Part shown: one piece after another, positions 34,418 to 46,400 of the stretch
Position numbering within the stretch: the first letter of the stretch is position 1
Layout: every line of letters begins with the position of its first letter
DNA from: Bombardia bombarda
Taxonomy: Eukaryota > Ascomycota > Sordariomycetes > Sordariales > Lasiosphaeriaceae
DNA length: 64,000 nucleotides
NCBI GenBank assembly: GCA_030512295.1
Contig: JAULSR010000007.1
Location: 186,001 to 250,000 of the forward strand
Direction of reading: 5' to 3'
Translations under genes and position numbers: made by a program
The notes under the pieces: generated by a model
What the model saw: the letters and a program-made list of their open reading frames with translations, nothing else
Database searches by the model: none
Told to the model about the DNA's origin: nothing

Positions 34418-35986
34418 ATGTTCTCTCCACGGGTTCTCTCGGCCTCGGCCCTGCTGTCCCTCTTCATGGGGCTTGTCCATGCCGACACATGCTCGGTTGT
34501 AGCGGCCACCACGTCGATCGAAGTGGGAGGCCAGCTCGAGCTCCAGTACATCGACGAGCAGCGCAAGTATTGGTCGACGTCGTGCCAGGCACTCAAGCCG
34601 TCGTGCATCATCTTCCCCAAGAGCGCGGCCGAGGTGGCAGCCGTCGTCAACGTGCTCAAGACCAACAACGAGTCTTGGGCCATCAAGTCGGGCGGCCACA
34701 ACCCCAACAACTACTGGTCCAGCGTCGCCGGCGGCCCTCTCATCTCGACCCAGAAGCTGGACCAGGCCATCCTGGATCCCGTGACCGGCATTGTCGACGT
34801 CGGACCGGGAAACCGGCTCGATGGCATTGCCGCCAAGCTGCAGGGGACCGGCTGGACATTTGTCGGCGGACGTATCGGCAACACTGGCGTCGGGGGCCTG
34901 GTTCTGGGCGGAGGTCTCTCGTACATGAGTGCTCAGTACGGATGGGCCGCCAGCTCTGTCATTGAGTACGAACTCGTCCTCGCCAACGGCACCATCACGC
35001 GCGTGTCGGCCACCCAGCATCCCGACCTCTTCAAGGTGCTCAAGGGCGGCGGCAACAACTTTGGCATCGTGACGTCGTACGTGCTGCAGGCGCGCCGCCA
35101 GGGCAACATCTGGGGCGGCAACATCGTCTTTACGCGAGCACCAGAGATCGATACGAAGATCCTCAAAGCAGTCCGCGACTTTACCGAGTACAATGTCGAT
35201 GATAAGGCCGCCGTCATTGTGACCGCCGAGCGCACCAACGTTGACCTGGTTGACTCATGGATCCTGTTCCTCTTCTACGACGGCGAGGTCGTGCCGCCCA
35301 ACATCTTCACCAACTTCACCAGCATTGGACCTATTCTCAACACTTTCAGGCTGAGAACCTATGCAGACCTCATGGCATTCAGCAACTGGGTCGTGGTACC
35401 GGGATCCATTGTCACCATCGCCACCGAGACCATCAGCCTCCCTTCGTCGGCTAATGTCGATGCCATGTTCGACATCCACGAGTTCTGGCGCTCTCAGTCC
35501 GGCTCCGTGCTTCTGAACGTGACGGGTGTTATCGCCTCCATCGCTTGGCAGCCCTTCCCCAAGCGCATTGCCGCCGCCGCCCGAGAGAACAGTGTCGATC
35601 TCATTGACGTTGATCCCGATGCTGTAAGTTTGATCCTGACTACCTTAAGACTACCTTGAGTCTACCCACAATCTAACCTGTTTATGTTTTGCTAGGATCG
35701 CATCATCCTCGAGATCAACTACTCCTTCCTGCTGCAGTCAGACTACGCCGAGATGAGCGACACCATGCAAGCCACCTACGGCGGCATCCGCGACAGGGTC
35801 TTGGCCTTCCAGGCACAGAACAAGATGCCCAACGTGTTCCTGCCCATCTTTATGAACTATGGATTCTATCGCCAGGACTACTTTGCCAGGCTGAAGCCTG
35901 CCGCACGCGCATTCGCTCACTCGGTTGCTGCTGCCGTCGACCCGGCCGGTCTGTTCCGGACTAGGACGGGAGGATGGAAGCCGTAG
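34418..35986 (+). CDS. Secreted berberine-bridge-type FAD-linked oxidase
   Basis: Two exons, 34418-35623 and 35696-35986, 498 aa. The intron (GTAAGT...GCTAG) joins DVDPDA to DRIILEINYSF. The first ~22 residues (ALLSLFMGLVHA) form a signal peptide. The FAD-binding PCMH-type domain spans about 60-240: CIIFPKSAAEV, then KSGGHNPN, where His94 is the residue that attaches FAD covalently in this family, then GGRIGNTGVGGLVLGGGLSY. The second, cysteinyl attachment seen in bicovalent members is absent, since the loop has no Cys at that point; one covalent bond is therefore expected. The C-terminal NYGFYRQDYFARLKPAARAFAHSVAAAVDPAGLF matches the usual BBE region position, though the NW..YY signature is weak. 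Such fungal oxidases act on sugars or on secondary metabolites. Substrate is not deducible here; no biosynthetic backbone gene is nearby. Confidence 0.88.
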
Positions 35987-37086
35987 AGGAGTAGTCTAAG
36001 ATGGAGGGACCAGGGAGACCCCCGCCTCTGGTGGGTAATTCATATACATAACTATGTACATATCATCACATTCCTCTGCTTCCCGCACAACCTTACATCT
36101 TTTGCTTTCACATCTAGAACCAGTGATGCGAACTCGGAATTAATTCATCAATTGTCTAAAATCTTTGCATTCTTTCCAGTGATTGTTGTCGTCGCATAGA
36201 GTTCGACAATATGCACTCCATGCTAAGGACATACGGTACTGTAGACCTAGCGTGTAAACTTACATCCGATTTTTAGGTTGCCAATTTACAACTATCCCAT
36301 CTGCAGCTATCCCATGTGCAACTATCTCATCTATAGTATCCCATGCATAGTATCACAAATTGCCATTAGAAGGAGATGATAGGAGCAATGGAGTGGGGAT
36401 GGTTTGGCTGTAGTTTATATTGATTTTATGGGTAGGTACATGATCAGACCAAGAGTCTACACCTAGATACATTATCTCATCATTTACCCTCCCTGCATGA
36501 GATTCAAACTACTGATTTGTTTCTGAACAGTTCAACTTAGACCTGATGCCTGCCCTCTTACACAACCATACATTTCTATAGAAACATAAGCACATTTATT
36601 ACTCCTGATGTGTCGATCAAGACCCTTCTCCCCCTTCCCTGTTGATTACTTGACATAGATCACGGAAAACAGCGAGTGGTTGTCCCTCAGAAGAGCAAAT
36701 TATCATTTCAGCATCTACCAATACTGCCTGCTTATATACTTCTCAGCATAGACAGTCGCTAGTTCGTTCGTGAGGGCGTGATTACAGGCATGTGCCAGGC
36801 CATGCATCTCTCAGTCTTTGAACTTTGGCATGACGTCTCTGTTCCCTCCAGCCGTACTCGTGCGCTCAAATGCCCCCCTGCGCGATCCATGCTAATAAAA
36901 GAAAATTCGCTTGCTAGGTCTGTGCCCATTTAAATTTCCACGTGCCGCTGATATTGATGCTCTTCCTCATCGTCCCTCAAGAGTTCATTTCATCATCATT
37001 GTCGACACGGCTCTCACGCGCAGTCATATCAGTATTGGTAACCGGGATGTCGCTCGTCCTCGTCGTCTCAATACTCATCAGGATCT
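35987..37086. other. Repeat-containing spacer (second repeat island, left part)
   Basis: No gene supported. It contains a CAACTATCCCA-family copy (36290-36440). A 92-codon plus frame at 36911-37189 has no domain. Confidence 0.45.
36290..36440 (+). repeat. CAACTATCCCA-family dispersed element, copy 3
   Basis: Units CAACTATCCCATCTG, CAGCTATCCCATGTG, CAACTATCTCATCTA and TAGTATCCCATGCA in a row, then a tail GAGTGGGGATGGTTTGGCTG (36391 on) that matches GAGTGGGGGTGATTTGGCTT at 48548. The two copies therefore share both core and flank. Confidence 0.7.
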
Positions 37087-38093
37087 TCACCTCACTTGGC
37101 TAGCTCCTCCAAAAAAATCTGTGTTAGCTTCGGTTTGTTGCGAATTGTTCCCAACTGTAGCATTAGCCTCATGCAATATGTTGTGCTGAAGGCCTCGGAA
37201 GTAAGCTGCCTGTGGGTTTGCAGTACCAGTCCCTACGTTGGCACTTGAAGTCTGAGCTGGGATGCCAGCATCCGTGGTCTTGTCTCCTTCTTCGTCGACA
37301 ACCATGAAAGCAACACTCTCAACATTAATATTCATACAATAGATATCTCCTGACAGATCATTGACTTGTTGTGGGATGAAAATCAGGTTGTGGTGCAGCC
37401 AAAGCGGGCACTGGCTGGTTGGGTGGCTGAAAACTCTTGTTGCCCTGTTCTCCCAAGTTCCTGCCTCGTCGATGTTTAGAACTTTTGATATCCGTATCAA
37501 AGCGTTCCATGATAGCATCAAGCCTTTCCCACCAACCTTGACCTCTTATTTCCTTGTCGAATTCAACCTTGCGAACAAGATCACGCTCCGCAGCTTTGAA
37601 GATCCATTCATGTCTCCAAGCTCGGCTGTCCCAATCTGATTTCTCCCAAAAGGGGTCCGGATAGGAATCATGAAGAAATAAGTAGGTAGGATAAGCCAGC
37701 TTCTTCAAGCTTGTCCAGGATTACTGGTGGAAACTCGCCGTATTTTTTTCCTCGTTCTCTTCGGATTATCACGATAATGGCGAAAAAATAGATGGAGTAC
37801 CCATGTTCTTTCAATCTGGACGTACGGAATTTTCAACTTACCAGTAGCCCGACAAGCCGCGTTCCAGTCCGCATGGTTTCCTTGAGTTTCTCGCCATTCA
37901 TCTCTTTAAGCTCATTGTTATAAAGGTAGTCCATAATGCGGGAAGCGCTGATGTTGCAAGGCAAAGGATTGTGGCAATGCCTGAGCACGCAATCTTCCCA
38001 TAATTTTAGATACCGATAAGTCGCAATCTCTGACAGTGTGAATGGTTGCCAAGTATTGGTATCTGTTCGAGCTGTCTTTGGCGGTGGCGCCAT
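37087..38093 (-). pseudogene. Unknown gene, probably broken by a frameshift
   Basis: I do not recognise the family. A plausible first exon (37842-38093, ATG start, MAPPPKTARTDTNTWQPF) ends at a strong donor GTAAGTTG. A second exon from about 37702 reads KLAYPTYLFLHDSYPDPFWEKSD... with charged, helix-like sequence (EWIFKAAERDLVRKVEFDKEIRGQGWW) down to a stop at 37358. The acceptor used (TTGAAG) is weak. Near that stop a different frame takes over and remains protein-like (VNDLSGDIYCMNINVESVAF...) to 37087. No intron of plausible size can connect the two frames, so a one-base shift around 37355-37380 is likely. The gene sits inside a repeat island. It may be a decayed gene or part of an old mobile element; there is no transposase or integrase motif. 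Confidence 0.4.
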
Positions 38094-39654
38094 AGTGGAT
38101 GGGGACCCAGGCCTTTTGTTGATTGGTGTCCACGTGGTGCTGGCTGTCGATGTTTCGTCTCAAACAATTCTGCATATCGATGTGGACAAATTCTTATGCC
38201 CGGAAAGGAAGTGAGCGGAAGAACAGCTGAAAGGCTTCGGCAATGCAACAGTCGCTGGTTTGGATGGAAAGTCCCCAGGCCCGAGAAGGGATTGATCCAA
38301 GGGAATGTGGACGACGACACAAGCGGTTCTATCGCGCCTACCAGCGTGCTGGTAACGGGGCGAAAACGGTGGGACGAGAAGGCGAACCCGACACAAGTGT
38401 GCAACGTACCCTCCGGAAGGGCTGAAATAAAGAGATGGATGAAGGCACCACCTTCCGTTCGGATTGCTGGCTGTGTGTTACTTGGTCTTACCGTGGTAGG
38501 TGCCCTGCGGTGCTCTCGGATCCTTGGTCCCCATGGTCAGAGTTGCTGTTGCTGCATGGCCCAACACGGCAATACCAGCTCTGGCGTTCGGTGTGTTCGT
38601 TGCTGCGAGAAAAGACAATGATGCCTGCCTCTCGTCCCTGGAAGCTACTGATACTGCAGACCTCGACCTGCTGCAACAACCTAGGGAGCTTGACTTTGAG
38701 AAGGTCTACCTTTGTTATACCATAGTGCAAACAACCACATACACACAGCAGCTTGTCCCTCTGGCTTAGCTGCGGTCGAAATCCTTCGCTACTTACTCCA
38801 GCACGACTTCCTTCTCTGGCTACGCCTCGGTCGTACTTGTCTTTCTGTGGTCTGCCCAGTGAGCGAGATGACGGCGAGGTCCGTCCTGCACGCGCCTGAC
38901 TTCCACAAAGCATTGGTCACACCTGCATCGACATCGAAACTCGCCGACGGTAGTTGGAATACATGGTTGACCACGTGGTCTGAAAATTGCCGTTTACCCT
39001 GTCCTCTCGCTCACTTCTGAAGGGGAAGGCACGCCATATCTCTTGTGCAGTGCCACCGCTGGGCCGACGGGAAAGCCATCACACACCATTCCCATCACTG
39101 GTTTTGTTCTTCTCTGTGATTAGGTGGGTAGTGTTTTGCAATGCGCTAGTACAGTCTACTGTCAGGGTTGGCGACAGCTGTCACAACAGTCAACGCTGTT
39201 CGCGAATGCCGTGACAGCTCATGTGTTAGTTAACCTACCAGCTCAACTGGAAGATATGAAATATGAAAGAGCCCAGGCTCGTTCGTGTTGGGCGACCCTG
39301 GTAGTTCGATTGTATGTCTCGTTAGTCTGACCATATGCAAACCGATGTATTAGTGAGATATGGTCATAAGAATGCTGTTGGTGGGGTAATTATCGGCGTG
39401 ATAAATGCATGTGGGATCTTCTTTGGTGGGATAGTTGTCAGTTGGCAGTGGGATAGCAAAGAGTAGTCTAGTACGTAAGTGCATATATTGGGTATCTTCA
39501 CTGAACCATCTGGCCAGATGACATGATCATTCCGCGATGGTTATCGGCTATGGCTATAGCATCCTTAGCTTTACTGTTTCGCTTCAACCACTTCCTTCAT
39601 CCAATCCTGTGAAAGTCATCGGGGATATGTATTCAGCTCTTTCAATAACAACAA
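38094..39654. other. Spacer (second repeat island, right part)
   Basis: Several overlapping frames of 60-190 codons occur in both strands but none carries a domain or splice support. A plus frame at 38500-38769 is the most protein-like and is listed as rejected. A CAACTATCCCA-type unit in minus orientation lies near 39425-39460. Confidence 0.4.
39425..39460 (-). repeat. CAACTATCCCA-family unit (minus orientation)
   Basis: The reverse complement reads TGCTATCCCACTGCCAACTG followed by ACAACTATCCCACC, that is two core units, downstream of the Zn2Cys6 gene. Confidence 0.5.
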
Positions 39655-41952
39655 CTATGTGAAACCTATCCGATGGTGGTTCCTTTGCTCAATCTTGGCT
39701 TTGGCTATGGCGCTCCTACTGAGACGCGCAAGTTCGGCAAGGAACTCGTCTGCCATTTTCAAGTGCGCCAGCTCCGTCTGCGTCATCCGCTGCATCTGGA
39801 AGGTCTTTATCAGGTCGGGAGCGGACGACAGCAGCTCCAGGTCCTGCTCGGCCCGCGGGTCGAGAGGGTTCAGCAAAATCGAGCAAAAGATGGCGACGAC
39901 AGCTGACATGGGATAAAAGACCAGCATCCAAAAGGCCTCGGCAAGGAGCGAATTCATGGCAGAGCGCATGTAGATCAGAGTTGAGCGGCTGGCCTCGACC
40001 GAGAGAGCCAGACTCGAACTCACGCCTTCCATCTCGAAGCTCTCGCCCTCTGCCCAGGCGCGACAACGTCCCGTAGCACGGTGGATGGTGGTCACAAGGT
40101 AGTGATATTCAAAGTTGATCACCATGGTCCGGATGCTGTCGGACTTTTCCACCTTGGGCTCGGCCATGGCGTGGGGCTGATGGAGGGCTAAGGCTGGTTG
40201 GTGTTTTGGGGGTATAGAGAGGCGCCAGCGCTCGAGCTCGTCGTCCAGCTCGCGAATGTCCCTCAGGAGCTCGGCGTCCGACTTTCGCAGGGCCTGGGAG
40301 GAGTAGAGAAGATTACAGGCCTTGGACTTGATGATGCTGAGACGTAGATCGCCCATCAGAATGGGGACGGCCGTCTCATCCCGAAGAGCCACGTCGGCGT
40401 ACATGTCAAGGTACTGAATTTCGAGGTATCCGCCGGGCAGTGTCAGGTCGCAGTGCTCGTCGTCGATGGAGGGTGGCTGGCCGGTGCGCAGCGATATTTC
40501 CTTGTCGAAGGTGTAACATAACCAAAACAGCTTGCGCAAGTGACGTTTCAGCTGCTGTCCTGCCGGGTCTATTCTTGCCGTTTCGCTGTCGGCGTCGGCG
40601 GTCGACCATGGGTCTGGCATGGTGTGTCCTCCCAGCATGAACGTAATGCGACAGGCGAGAGAGTGATACATGGCTGATGACGGGATCTGGCCCGAGAAGA
40701 GCTGGTACATGGACTGGTGATCCAGGTGGTTGGTAAGGAAACAGACGACATACAAGTCCTGGTTTGGAATGGGTGGTATAACGTACGAGCATCAATACTG
40801 TTTGTAAGCCCGTGATGGTGAAATCTTGTAGCAGAATGGGAAACAAATGCTGGGCCTTGATGGCAAAGATGGCGCCATCAACTGACGGGCCGGGTGGACG
40901 GCGGTCGCCTTCGAATAGTGACATGCAAGCAAGGAAGGCAAAGATGGAGGCCTTGGCGGTGATGGAGTCAGGCGAGGGTGAGCTCTGGCATGGCTCGTAG
41001 GCAATATTAATGGTGTTTTGGAACATGATAGTGTCGACGACGGGGAACTCGAGCCTGAAGTGAGAAGAGCGGAAGAAGCGGAGATAGTCCTCGACAAGCC
41101 AGCGGTCGGGTAAGGACATGTCGACGACGGCTTGGTTCAACGAGCCGGCCTCGGCCGCAGATGTAGATCCTGATGCTGGGAGGAGGAAGGAGTGGGCACG
41201 GTATTGGGCCTGCCATGGCGGTGTCCTGCCCCAGATGGCCGGAAAGGCGACCTCCTCGCCGGTGCAGAAGGAAATCCACTTCTGGCCTGCGGCGGAGAAG
41301 AAGGGAAGACCTGAATATGATGATATGTTGCCCAAACTCCGACCAGCCACGTGCAACTTGCCGAAGCAGACGCCTGGGCCACCCGCGCCATGGTTGTTGT
41401 GATCTGGGGTACGAGTGGTCTCTCTTGCAGTCTCTCTTGTGGCCTCTGTTGTGCCCTCTCTTGTAGCCTGTCCTGCGGCCTCTGTGATTTCTCCCGTGGC
41501 CTCTGTAATCTCAGGCGGACATGGACACGGCGTTGACGACGACGATGAGCCGCCCAAGTTAGGACTGGTGGTAGCACTTGCAGTGACTCTACCAGTCGTA
41601 GCCGCCAAGAACTGCTCGACGCGGCTCAGTCGCAAGGCCAAATCTTCTCCTGATCCCCTCTGCGCCGGGCTCTTCACTCCCCCTTGTCTTGTACGTGCCC
41701 GGGACACGCGTGTGAAGACACAGGCCATGCCATGATGGTGGCACCAGTTGCAATGTGGCGCCGCACCATCACATTGGATCTGGACGATTTTATCAGGAGA
41801 ATCAGTATCGATATTTTTGATTATTCATGTTGGCGTGGGATACTGATGGTTTCAACGAGTGCCGTTACTACTAAAGTAGTGAAACTCGGGCCAGTAAAAG
41901 ATGGAAGTGGTACCTTTCTCCTGTGACAAGCGTCGCACGCCCGTTTCCGCAT
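39655..41952 (-). CDS. Zn2Cys6 transcription factor with fungal-specific middle homology domain
   Basis: Three exons on the minus strand: 41914-41952, 40787-41779 and 39655-40713, 696 aa. Exon 1 is only 13 codons and ends CDACHRRK; exon 2 opens IQCDGAAPHCNWC. Together they form the binuclear cluster C-x2-C-x6-C-x6-C-x2-C-x6-C (Cys6 to Cys33). The second intron is 73 bp and joins LQTVLML to SMYQLFSGQ; an alternative 28-bp intron was rejected as too short. A Ser/Thr/Glu-rich linker with TREGTTEATRETARETTR-like repeats spans about 90-130. The fungal transcription-factor domain covers roughly 220-480 (VEDYLRFFRSSHFRLEFPVVD; AMYHSLACRITFMLGGHT; LFWLCYTFDKEISLRTGQPP). It is divergent from the PDR-type ABC gene, with about 1.5 kb shared upstream DNA, so it very probably controls that transporter, itself, or both. 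This is inference from position. Confidence 0.88.
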
Positions 41953-42169
41953 GGATGGGGGTACTGAGTGTTGGGGTGGGTTCTGCTTGACGGGTGCCCG
42001 AAAAGCAAAATATAAAAAAAAGGGCCGGTTCGTCAATGACGTGCGATTTCCAATTTGGGATTTCCGTCGTCTGATTTCCAAGCCGCCACCAACTCGGGCA
42101 CTCGGGGCGGATGTTGAAGACCGTGTCGACGGGTGGCTCGGATTTAGCGCTCTTGTCAAAGAATATCCC

Positions 42170-42181
42170 CTGACTCAGCGG
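42170..42181 (+). promoter_or_regulatory. Putative composite site CTGACTCAGCGG, copy 1
   Basis: TGACTCA is the classical bZIP (Gcn4/CpcA, AP-1) core and is directly joined to CGG, a zinc-cluster half-site. It is followed by CGGCCGGCGG. The same 12-mer recurs in inverse orientation at 42727-42738. Regulatory function is inferred. Confidence 0.4.
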
Positions 42182-42726
42182 CGGCCGGCGGACCGAGTTT
42201 GAGATACGGGCGGGATGGGGAACAACTGGATCCACCTCCTGGAGTATCCACTGTGCGATTTGGCGTTTTGGGGTTCGTCGGCAGGATGGGTACCTGGATA
42301 CGAGGTAACTGCCCGCTTTGTTGGGTTGGCGTTCGGATTATTGTCTCGGAGCGACAGTGTAAACATGCAGTTTTGAGGATATGAGGTATGGGATGTACTG
42401 CACAGCGAATGCTGGAGGAGGCGCATTGAAGGGTTGCTTCTGCGCTCGTTGAAATCAAAGGCGGGGGTTCTGTCGGGTATTGTATTCCCAAAAGGTCAAG
42501 TCGGCAGTAGCATCGCGTGTAAGAGAGCAAAGTCCGAGAAAAAGAAATGGACGAATTCACTGCCCGGCGCCGGTGAACGGGCTCGGTTTGCCCCGATCGT
42601 GGATGGGACTTCCATGCGCGCATCGAGAACGTGGCAAGTGAGGAATTGGTGCAGGGGCGAGAAGGACTACTGTGTAGACTAGAGCGGACGGGAGGAGGGG
42701 ACAATGCAGGGGTCCAACACTCTTTC

Positions 42727-42741
42727 CCGCTGAGTCAGCGG
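42727..42741. promoter_or_regulatory. Putative palindromic site CCGCTGAGTCAGCGG
   Basis: A perfect 15-bp palindrome: 7-bp arms around a central G, a TGAGTCA core flanked by CCG and CGG. Its minus strand contains the same 12-mer as copy 1. It lies about 750 bp from each start codon of the divergent pair. Confidence 0.45.
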
Positions 42742-43487
42742 CATCGGCAAAGCCTCGGGGCTGCCCTTGTCCAATCGCTACGGCCTAAAAGGGGCATCAG
42801 TCTTTCAAGCGCCAGTCACCGATCTAGCGGGTCCTGCTAGCTCTATCTATCACCTCGTCGTCAGAGTCACTCAATTACGGATTGCGCAGCAGCAAAGCTT
42901 GATACGGGCGCAGAACGACGCGTCAACGGAATCGGATGCGTCGGTGCTCGCTGAAACTACGCAAAGATTTCGATTTCTTCTTTTTCGTTTGCGATTACAT
43001 GCCGTACCCTCAATCAGATCTTGGTGCTGAACCAACCGACTTCAAACCGTCGATGAGTCGTTCTGACAGGGGTCCCTCTGTACTGCGGAGACTGCACCGG
43101 CCTTTCTCGTTTGGGGGGTTGTTTGATGAGTGATCTTGCTGAGCTTTGGTGGGGGGGGTTTGCTTCGCATGGAAGTGAATTTGTCGGACAGGTATGTTTA
43201 CAGGCCTCTGTGAACCTTGAATATCATGGTTACTAAGCGGCGGATGTTTTCATTGTCTACCGCAATTTGGGGCGGGTGGATCGAGGATCCTCAGAATCTT
43301 CTCTTGGCCCACTATCACTCCAGGTGTCCAGGGCCAGAAGATGGATTACCGCATCCAGGTACCAGGCCCCGATAGCCATGGCTCGTACCTATAGAAAGAC
43401 GTGGGCCCTGCCCGTCCATCCCACACCGTCAACGTCCATGTTCACTTGTTGCCAGTTGAAGCAGCTATCGACCACCACTCCGACACA

Positions 43488-46400
43488 ATGGAGTACGCCG
43501 TCGATAACAGCTCCAACCAGGCCGCGGGTGCCGACACTATTGGCGGAGACTTGGAGAAGAAGCAGCAGCAGCGCCAGTTCATGAGTGACTCGTCCGACAA
43601 CATCTCCAGCGTCAGCAGCACTTCATCGGGCGAGTCGTGGGCGTTGAAGCACAAGGTCGAGGCAACACGCCGCCGAGATGCCCAGTCTGGCCTCCCCATC
43701 CGCGAGTTGGGCATCACCTGGAACAACCTGACCGTCAGCGCCGTCGGGGCCGACGCCGCCATCCACGAGAGCGTCCTGTCGCAGTTCAACATCCCCCAAA
43801 TCGTCAAGGAGTCCCGCCACAAGGCACCGCTACGCACCATCCTCGACAACAGCCACGGCTGCGTCAAGCCCGGCGAGATGCTGCTCGTCCTCGGCCGCCC
43901 TGGCTCCGGCTGCACCACTCTGCTTAATGTCCTCACCAACAAGCGCAAGGCCTTTGCCTCCGTCACCGGCGACGTCCACTACGGCTCAATGGACCACACG
44001 CAGATCGACCAGTACCGCGGCCAGATCGTCATGAACACCGAGGAGGAGGTCTTCTTTCCCACCCTGACAGTCGGCCAGACCCTGGACTTTGCCACCCGTC
44101 TCAAGATCCCCGCTACCCTGCCCGAAGGTGTGGCCTCACCCGAGGACCTGCGCCTCGAGACACGCGAGTTTCTGCTGCAGTCTATGGGTATCGAGCACAC
44201 ACATTCCACCAAATTGGGTAACGAGTTTATACGCGGTGTCAGTGGCGGCGAGAGAAAACGGGTGTCGATCATTGAGTGCCTAGCCACCCGGGGTTCCGTC
44301 TTTTGCTGGGACAATTCGACACGAGGTCTCGATGCATCCACCGCCCTTGAGTACACCAAGGCCATCCGCGCCATGACTGACGTGCTCGGCTTGGCCTCCA
44401 TCGTCACCCTCTACCAGGCTGGCAATGGCATCTACGACCTTTTCGACAAGGTCTTGGTGCTCGATGAGGGCAAGGAAGTCTTCTACGGACCCATCAAGGA
44501 GGCCAAGCCCTTTGTCGAGGCACTTGGCTTCGTCTGCCGCGACGGCGCCAACGTTGGCGACTTTCTGACTGGCCTGACGGTGCCCACGGAGCGCGTGGTT
44601 CGGCCCGAGTGCGAGAATACTTTCCCACGCAATGCCGACATGCTCAAGGCCGCCTACGAACAGTCCGATATTTTCACACGCATGACTGCCGAGTACAACT
44701 ACCCCACCACCGAGGAGACCAAGGAGAAAACACGCCTCTTCCAAGAGGGCGTTGCACTCGACAAGAACAAGAAGCTCCCCTCCAACAGCCCCTACACTGT
44801 TGGCTTCCTGGAACAGGTCAAGGCCTGTGTCGAGCGCCAGTACCAGATCGTCTGGGGCGACAAGGTGACTTTTTTCATAAAACAGATCGCCACGTTGTTC
44901 CAGGCCCTGATTGCTGGCTCCCTCTTCTATAACGCGCCGGATAACTCTAGCGGTCTGTTCATTAAGTCAGGCGCCCTGTTCTTCTCCTTACTGCATAACT
45001 CGCTCATGTCGATGAGCGAGGTCACCGAGTCCTTTTCTGGCCGACCAGTACTTACCAAGCAGAAAGCATTCGGTTTTTTTCATCCGGCCGCTTTTTGTGT
45101 CGGCCAAATCGCCGCTGACATTCCCGTCATCCTACTTCAGATTTCCGTTTTCGGCCTCGTTGTGTACTTCATGGTGGGCCTCACTATGACGGCTGGCGCC
45201 TTTTTCACTTACTGGATCTTCTTGTTCGCCACCACCATGTGCATGACGGCACTGTTCCGCTGTATTGGTGCCGCCTTCCCCAACTTTGACGCCGCCTCCA
45301 AGGTCTCGGGCTTCATTGTCATGGTAAGTGCTTTTAAAGGGCTATGAATTTTATAACTACAATAGCTAACATGATTTTAGGCGTTTATCATGTACACAGG
45401 TTTTCAGATCCAGCGGCACCAGATGCATGTATATTTGAGTTGGCTCACGTGGCTGAACCCCCTTTCCTATGCTTTCGATGGCTTATTGTCCAACGAGTTC
45501 CACAACAATGTCATTCCATGCGTTGCCAACAACCTCGTCCCCAACGGGCCCGGCTACAGCGACATCGTCTACCAGTCATGCGCCGGCGTTGGCGGGGCTG
45601 TCCAGGGTGAGACTTCGGTCATGGGTGATGCTTACCTCGCATCCCTGGCCTATAGTCACGCGAATATGTGGCGCAACTTTGGAATTGTCTGGGTCTGGTG
45701 GGCCTTTTACGTCGCCGTCACCATCTGGTCTACCACTAGATGGCGCCCTGCCGCTGATGGCGGCCCGTCCCTCCTCATCCCCCGCGAAAAGGCTACCGCA
45801 GCGCGGGCCCTATTAATGGACGAAGAGGCCCAGTCCGTGCGAGCAGAGAACGAGAAGAGACTTGGAAGCAGCAGCGAGGACGACACTGTTATCGGATCCG
45901 GGGAGGACAGCTATGGCCAAGACAAGGATCTCATTCGCAACACTAGCGTATTTACCTGGAAGAATTTGTCTTATACGGTCAAGACGCCTTCGGGCGACCG
46001 CGTCCTCTTGGATAACGTACAGGGTTACGTGAAGCCAGGCATGTTGGGCGCCTTGATGGGCGCCTCTGGCGCTGGAAAGACGACTCTGCTTGATGTCCTC
46101 GCCCAACGAAAGACAGATGGTACAATCCGTGGATCTATTCTTGTCGATGGTCGGCCCCTTCCTGTCTCGTTTCAGAGATCTGCCGGCTACTGTGAGCAGT
46201 TGGACATCCACGAGCCATACGCCACCGTGCGGGAGGCGCTCGAATTTTCAGCTCTTCTGCGCCAGAGCCGCGAAGTGCCAAGGGCCGAGAAGCTGAAGTA
46301 TGTTGACACCATCATCGATCTACTTGAGTTGAATGACCTCGCCGATACCCTCATCGGATCCGTGGGCAATGGCTTGACCGTCGAGCAGCGCAAGCGCGTT

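Larger units (their letters stand above)
41953..43487. other. Shared promoter region of the Zn2Cys6 / ABC transporter pair
   Basis: No gene is supported; the 182-codon minus frame (42156-42704) is low in coding character. The region is dense in CGG/CCG triplets, the usual half-sites of zinc-cluster regulators, and contains two copies of CTGACTCAGCGG (listed separately). Confidence 0.6.

Noticed and set aside
34256..35020. 254-codon minus-strand frame
   Set aside because: Antisense shadow of the FAD-oxidase gene; the plus strand has signal peptide, FAD motif and splice-consistent frame.
38500..38769. 90-codon plus frame (PNTAIPALAFGVFVAARKDND)
   Set aside because: Somewhat protein-like, but no start context, no domain and no splice partner; overlapping frames on both strands are equally long.
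40759..40786. 28-bp intron in the Zn2Cys6 gene
   Set aside because: Too short for splicing; the 73-bp intron with acceptor CACCAG keeps frame and gives the family sequence SMYQLFSGQ.
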